From: CAZIVO01 sp964542765
Lineage (GTDB): Bacteria; Planctomycetota; UBA1135; UBA2386
Direction: 5' to 3'
Length of the DNA stretch: 26,357 bases
Assembly (NCBI GenBank): GCA_964542765.1
Contig: CAZIVO010000042.1
Span: 1 to 26,357, forward strand
Shown: piece by piece, positions 23,336 through 26,357 of the stretch
Layout: each line of letters begins with the position of its first letter
Numbering within the stretch: position 1 is the first letter of the stretch
The notes under the pieces: generated by a model
Told to the model about the DNA's origin: nothing
What the model saw: only the letters and a program-made list of their open reading frames with translations
Database searches by the model: none
Position numbers and translations under genes: made by a program

Positions 23336-24946
23336 TCATTTCTTGCCGGCCGATTCAGCGGCTCGCTGCGTCGAAGGTCGATGTTGCAGGCGTTGCAGGG
23401 AGGCCGTGCCGGCGTGGTTCAGGGTCACCACAAAGAGATCGTCATGTTGCTGTTCGGTGATGGTCACTTTTTCTTCCAGGCCCAGGGCGGTGAGGATCTG
23501 GCCAATCGTGTTCGAGTGGCCGGCGACCAGGGCCGTTTGGCCGGGATCGAGCCGGGTGACCCTGTCGACGAGGGCCGCCGTGTCGCCGGCAGGAACGATC
23601 TCGATGTTTTTTCCGGAGATCTCGGCGGCGGGCGCGACGGTGGCGCGGGTCCGCTTGAACTCGGTGGCGAGGATGAGGTCCAGTTCCCGGCTCGGCAGGA
23701 GTTTGGCCAGGGCCTTGGCCCGTTGTAGCCCGGCAGGTGTCAGCTCCGGATCACTGTCGCCGATGATCTTCTCGGCGTGGCGGACGATGTAGATGGTGCG
23801 GGGCAGGAAGGCGGCCTTGGCGGGGCGGCCGCCTTCGAGCACTTCCTGCCAGCTGCGGATCCCGTGAACGATGCCGTTCATGAGGTCGTTGGGGACGGGC
23901 AGGGCGAGGTTGTAGTGGGCGATCTTCCAGTTGCCGTCGATCTTTTCCAGGACGCCTGAACCGCGGCACTGGCCGTAGCTGGCACTCCACACCACCTCGT
24001 CGAACCAGGCCAGATCGCCGCTCCGGGAGAAGGCGAGGTGGCGCTGTGTGGGCACCAGGATCCAGGCGGACTCCCGCTTGAAGTAGGGTGCCGCCCAGGT
24101 GCGGAAGCTGGTCAGATCCCAGCGTTCGGTCGCGTCGGTCCCCATGAAGACGGCGTCTTCGGTGAAGGCTCCGAAGTAGCCGTCTTCGTCGGCCTTGGCG
24201 GCGGCGGTGTGCCATCGATCGAGAAGGCCGTGGGCATCTCCTTCCGGTGTCTTGGGGTGGATGAGCTTCTTGGCTTCTTCGCCGATGTTCTTCCAGATGA
24301 TGTCTGTATCGAACGACGGCATCTGCAACCACTTCGCCTGTACGCCGGCGGACTCGAGCCGGGTGAGCAGTTGCTTGCTGAAGCCGGTCGGGGCGTCACC
24401 CTCGCCCTCGCTCAGGATCGAAACCGAAGTGGAGGTCATCCGAGGCAACTTGCTCAGAACCTTCTCAGGCGCCTCGGTGGGATTGACCACCGTCAGCGAG
24501 GCGAACTCGAATCCGAACCGGGCCATGACCTCGACAGCACTCTCGAATCCGTCGCCGACGCTCGCCAGATGGATCTTGTTGCCCTGGATCGCCGAGCGCG
24601 CGCGGAGCGACGAGAGCACTCGGGTGAGAGTGGATACGTTGGTCGCGTCGAACCGCCTGCTTGCCGGTGCGACTGGCGCGAGCAGGATCCATCCCCGGCT
24701 GAGCGCAGGTTGCCACCAGTTGCCCGCCATTTCGTCATAGACGGCGGCTCGATCCTGTTTTCCGCCGACCAGCAGGATGAGGAAGGGAGTGGGTTTCGTC
24801 GGGGAGGCGCCGCTGGGCACTTCGAGGCGGTATTCGAGGTACTGCTTGCCCTCCAGCGGTGCCCGATACCAGCGGAAGGGGTTGGGCTGCGCGGCGAGCG
24901 TGGTCGCCAAGAGCAAGGGGAACAGGAGTGTGCGAAGATCGGTCAT
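23336..24946 (-). CDS. Secreted three-domain fusion: alpha/beta-hydrolase-like + SnoaL/NTF2-like + histidine phosphatase
   Basis: A signal peptide (1-20, LAAQ) leads into three domains. Residues about 35-235 look like an alpha/beta-hydrolase (TPFLILLVGGKQDRAA, GWILLAPVAPASRRFD, KIHLASVGDGFESAVEVM), but the nucleophile elbow reads SVGDG without the expected G-x-S-x-G serine, so it may be inactive. Residues about 238-350 match the NTF2/SnoaL-like fold (LLDRWHTAAAKADEDGYFGAFTEDAVFMGTD, ending GSGVLEKIDGNWKIAHYNL). Residues about 383-520 are a histidine phosphatase with IYIVRHAEK (Arg389, His390 phospho-acceptor), ATEFKRTRATVAPAA and ALVAGHSNTI (His477). That domain would dephosphorylate a substrate outside the cytoplasm. 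The three domains occur in one frame with no break; I do not know this architecture from named proteins. Confidence 0.8.
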   Translation of the reverse strand: MTDLRTLLFPLLLATTLAAQPNPFRWYRAPLEGKQYLEYRLEVPSGASPTKPTPFLILLVGGKQDRAAVYDEMAGNWWQPALSRGWILLAPVAPASRRFDATNVSTLTRVLSSLRARSAIQGNKIHLASVGDGFESAVEVMARFGFEFASLTVVNPTEAPEKVLSKLPRMTSTSVSILSEGEGDAPTGFSKQLLTRLESAGVQAKWLQMPSFDTDIIWKNIGEEAKKLIHPKTPEGDAHGLLDRWHTAAAKADEDGYFGAFTEDAVFMGTDATERWDLTSFRTWAAPYFKRESAWILVPTQRHLAFSRSGDLAWFDEVVWSASYGQCRGSGVLEKIDGNWKIAHYNLALPVPNDLMNGIVHGIRSWQEVLEGGRPAKAAFLPRTIYIVRHAEKIIGDSDPELTPAGLQRAKALAKLLPSRELDLILATEFKRTRATVAPAAEISGKNIEIVPAGDTAALVDRVTRLDPGQTALVAGHSNTIGQILTALGLEEKVTITEQQHDDLFVVTLNHAGTASLQRLQHRPSTQRAAESAGKK

Positions 24947-25108
24947 GCGATGATTTCCCTGGAAGATGCGACCCTTACCCTATCCGCGAGGCACTTGCCG
25001 TGGCACAGGGATCTCCCTCGCTCGCCGGGAGGGTTGGCAAGCACCTCGCCGGTGAGGTCTGCGGCCGATCGGCGGGAGTCTTGCAGTAGTATTTTCGTTT
25101 CCGTTCCC

Positions 25109-26137
25109 ATGCGTCTTTTCAGCACATGTCTGGTCGCCTTGATGAGCACTGCTGCGGCTCCTGCCCAGTGTTGCATCGGTGCTTATCACATCGACGCCGC
25201 CACCGCGCGCGGCCACTTCCGTGCCGAGGCCCGCTCCCTGGATGGTGTTGGCCACGCCGTTCACGGGCCCTACCACTTCCGTTTCGAGCTCCTCGAGCGC
25301 GACTCCCGGGGGGACTGGGTTTCCCGTGGCAGCTTCGAGAAGAAGTTCGCCACCAAGGCACACTTCAACATGGATGTGCTGCCTTCGGCGACGGGCAACG
25401 GCGTCTTCTTGAAGGGTCCGGGCGAGGATAGCTTTCGTTTGTTCGATCTGCAGGGCAGGCAGCTGGCCCGGATCGGTGCCGAGGATCAGAGGGCGTACGT
25501 CACCAGACGTGCTGGCAAGCAGGAAGCCAAGGGCACCAATCAAGTTCAGGTGGACAAGGGGCTACCAGCACTCGGTGACGGCATCGTCGAGTTGATCACG
25601 TGGGACGACTCACAGAAGCCTCGGAAGGTCGTGCAGGAGGGCCGTTTCTTCCTGCCCTTGGCCTTGCACCTGACGCCGACCGGTGGCCTCCGGGCGGACG
25701 ACGAGCGTTTGGCCTGGCTGGCGCGCATGTTGCACTGGACTCCCGAACTGGGTGAGCGGCAGGCATCCGAGGTGCGCGAGCAGCTGGCGGCGATCGATGG
25801 GCCAGGGCAGATCGAGGCAGCGCAGGAACTGGTGGATCTGGGTCTGTCCGCCTTGCCGGCGATCGATGTCGCATTGGCTGCTGAAGATGCGCCGCTGCGC
25901 CTGCGCAAGGTGCGAGATCGCATCCGGGAATGGCTCTGCGGCCATCGCGCGCCGCAGGACAACCTGGCCTTGCTGGCGGGGATCTTGCAGACCGGCGATT
26001 CTCGTCTGGTGCCGCATGCGCGCAGCCGCCTGCGGGCGATCTTGCCGGCGGACACGCCGATCGAGGCCGGATGGATTCTTGATCATCGCCACGAGTTGCT
26101 CGGGAGCGTGAAGAAGGCTGTCGGCAAGGACCGTTAG
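25109..26137 (+). CDS. Secreted protein of unknown function
   Basis: The frame is open from 24038, but that part is the shadow of the fusion gene on the other strand. The ATG at 25109 gives a signal peptide (MRLFSTCLVALMSTAAAPAQ) and 342 residues. Mature residues start CCIGAYHIDAATARGHFRAEARSLDG, then strands (GPYHFRFELLERDSRGDWVSRGSF, FFLPLALHLTPTGGLRAD), suggesting an N-terminal beta domain to about 205. From about residue 210 it turns helical and Ala/Leu/Arg-rich (LGERQASEVREQLAAIDG, AAQELVDLGLSALPAIDVALAAEDAPLRLRKVRDRIREWL), a pattern like HEAT-type repeats. I do not recognise a family. It is divergent from the fusion gene (162 bp between starts). Confidence 0.72.
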   Translation: MRLFSTCLVALMSTAAAPAQCCIGAYHIDAATARGHFRAEARSLDGVGHAVHGPYHFRFELLERDSRGDWVSRGSFEKKFATKAHFNMDVLPSATGNGVFLKGPGEDSFRLFDLQGRQLARIGAEDQRAYVTRRAGKQEAKGTNQVQVDKGLPALGDGIVELITWDDSQKPRKVVQEGRFFLPLALHLTPTGGLRADDERLAWLARMLHWTPELGERQASEVREQLAAIDGPGQIEAAQELVDLGLSALPAIDVALAAEDAPLRLRKVRDRIREWLCGHRAPQDNLALLAGILQTGDSRLVPHARSRLRAILPADTPIEAGWILDHRHELLGSVKKAVGKDR

Positions 26138-26180
26138 CGGTCGGGGGACTTCGTCGTCGCGTCGGTTCGAAGGAGAGCTT

Positions 26181-26357
26181 CTACTTGCCGATGTCCGGCC
26201 GCCGCGGGTCCTCATCGAAGAAGCGCGCCTGTGCGCCGATGCGGTCGTGGTCGCCGATGCTGTTTCGTGCGGTCTGTGCGAGTTCGAGCAGGCGGGCGAC
26301 GACTTCGGGATGTGCAGCGGCGATGTCGGTGGTCTCGCCGATGTCGGCATCGAGATC
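26181..26357 (-). CDS. C-terminal end of a third sulfatase, partial
   Basis: The minus strand at the right edge reads 58 residues in one frame to a TAG at 26181-26183. It begins DLDADIGETTDIAAAHPEVV, continues with a helix (ARLLELAQTAR) and ends DPRRPDIGK. The words DIGETTDIAAxHPEVV are a standard ending of arylsulfatases, just after the YDLENDxGE turn. The catalytic part, including the formylglycine motif, lies outside the window. It is convergent with the gene at 25109-26137, 43 bp between stops. Confidence 0.85.
   Translation of the reverse strand, partial: DLDADIGETTDIAAAHPEVVARLLELAQTARNSIGDHDRIGAQARFFDEDPRRPDIGK

Noticed and set aside
24038..25108. Upstream extension of the plus-strand frame into 25109-26137
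   Set aside because: It is antisense to the fusion gene, and the ATG at 25109 opens a clear signal peptide.

Overview
The window looks like chromosomal DNA of an uncultured or little-studied Planctomycetota bacterium. The reasons are the high GC content, the very high share of secreted or lipid-anchored proteins, two complete sulfatases plus the tail of a third, a tandem DUF1080 (3-keto-disaccharide hydrolase-like) protein plus the tail of another, a Kelch protein, and a secreted beta-sandwich plus alpha/alpha-toroid protein. A run of ten Ns (5140-5149) shows it is a draft assembly. I see no rRNA, tRNA, CRISPR array, transposase or phage gene.

Layout. 1-47: tail of a DUF1080 gene. 93-740 (+): YkgJ-type cysteine-cluster protein. 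746-8724 (all -): a co-oriented block. In transcription order it holds a sulfatase, an SRPBCC-like lipoprotein, a tandem DUF1080 protein, a thioredoxin-fold protein with an in-frame UGA, an HExxH/Sel1 protein, a trypsin-like lipoprotein and an unknown lipoprotein. Several of these are only 10-60 bp apart, which suggests co-transcription. 9059-10591 (+): Kelch protein, convergent with a second sulfatase (10640-12157, -). Then a DUF2807 lipoprotein (-), a large secreted toroid protein (+) and a class IIA fructose-bisphosphate aldolase (+). 17117-19125: two small secreted-protein genes and a ~200-bp direct repeat; the second gene carries an in-frame amber codon. 19459-21114 (+): Na/Pi cotransporter-PhoU fusion. 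21564-22694 (+): secreted protein with an internal 114-residue repeat. 22848-24946 (-): DUF1801 protein and a three-domain fusion (alpha/beta-hydrolase-like, NTF2/SnoaL-like, histidine phosphatase). 25109-26137 (+): secreted protein of unknown function. 26181-26357 (-): tail of a third sulfatase.

The most interesting signal is at 3940-4968 (-). Two reading frames that look separate are in the same frame and are split by a single UGA. Read through, they make one exported thioredoxin-fold protein in which the UGA falls exactly on the first cysteine of the CxxC motif, giving U-S-P-C. A perfect hairpin with a G in its apical loop lies 25 nt after the UGA and fits the rules for a bacterial SECIS element. 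I interpret this as an exported selenoprotein that a standard annotation would split into two pieces.

How the genes might work together (inference): sulfatases and DUF1080 proteins suggest use of sulfated polysaccharides outside the cytoplasm. The thioredoxin-like selenoprotein, the peptidase-like proteins and the lipoproteins would act in the same compartment. The aldolase and the phosphate transporter are housekeeping functions.
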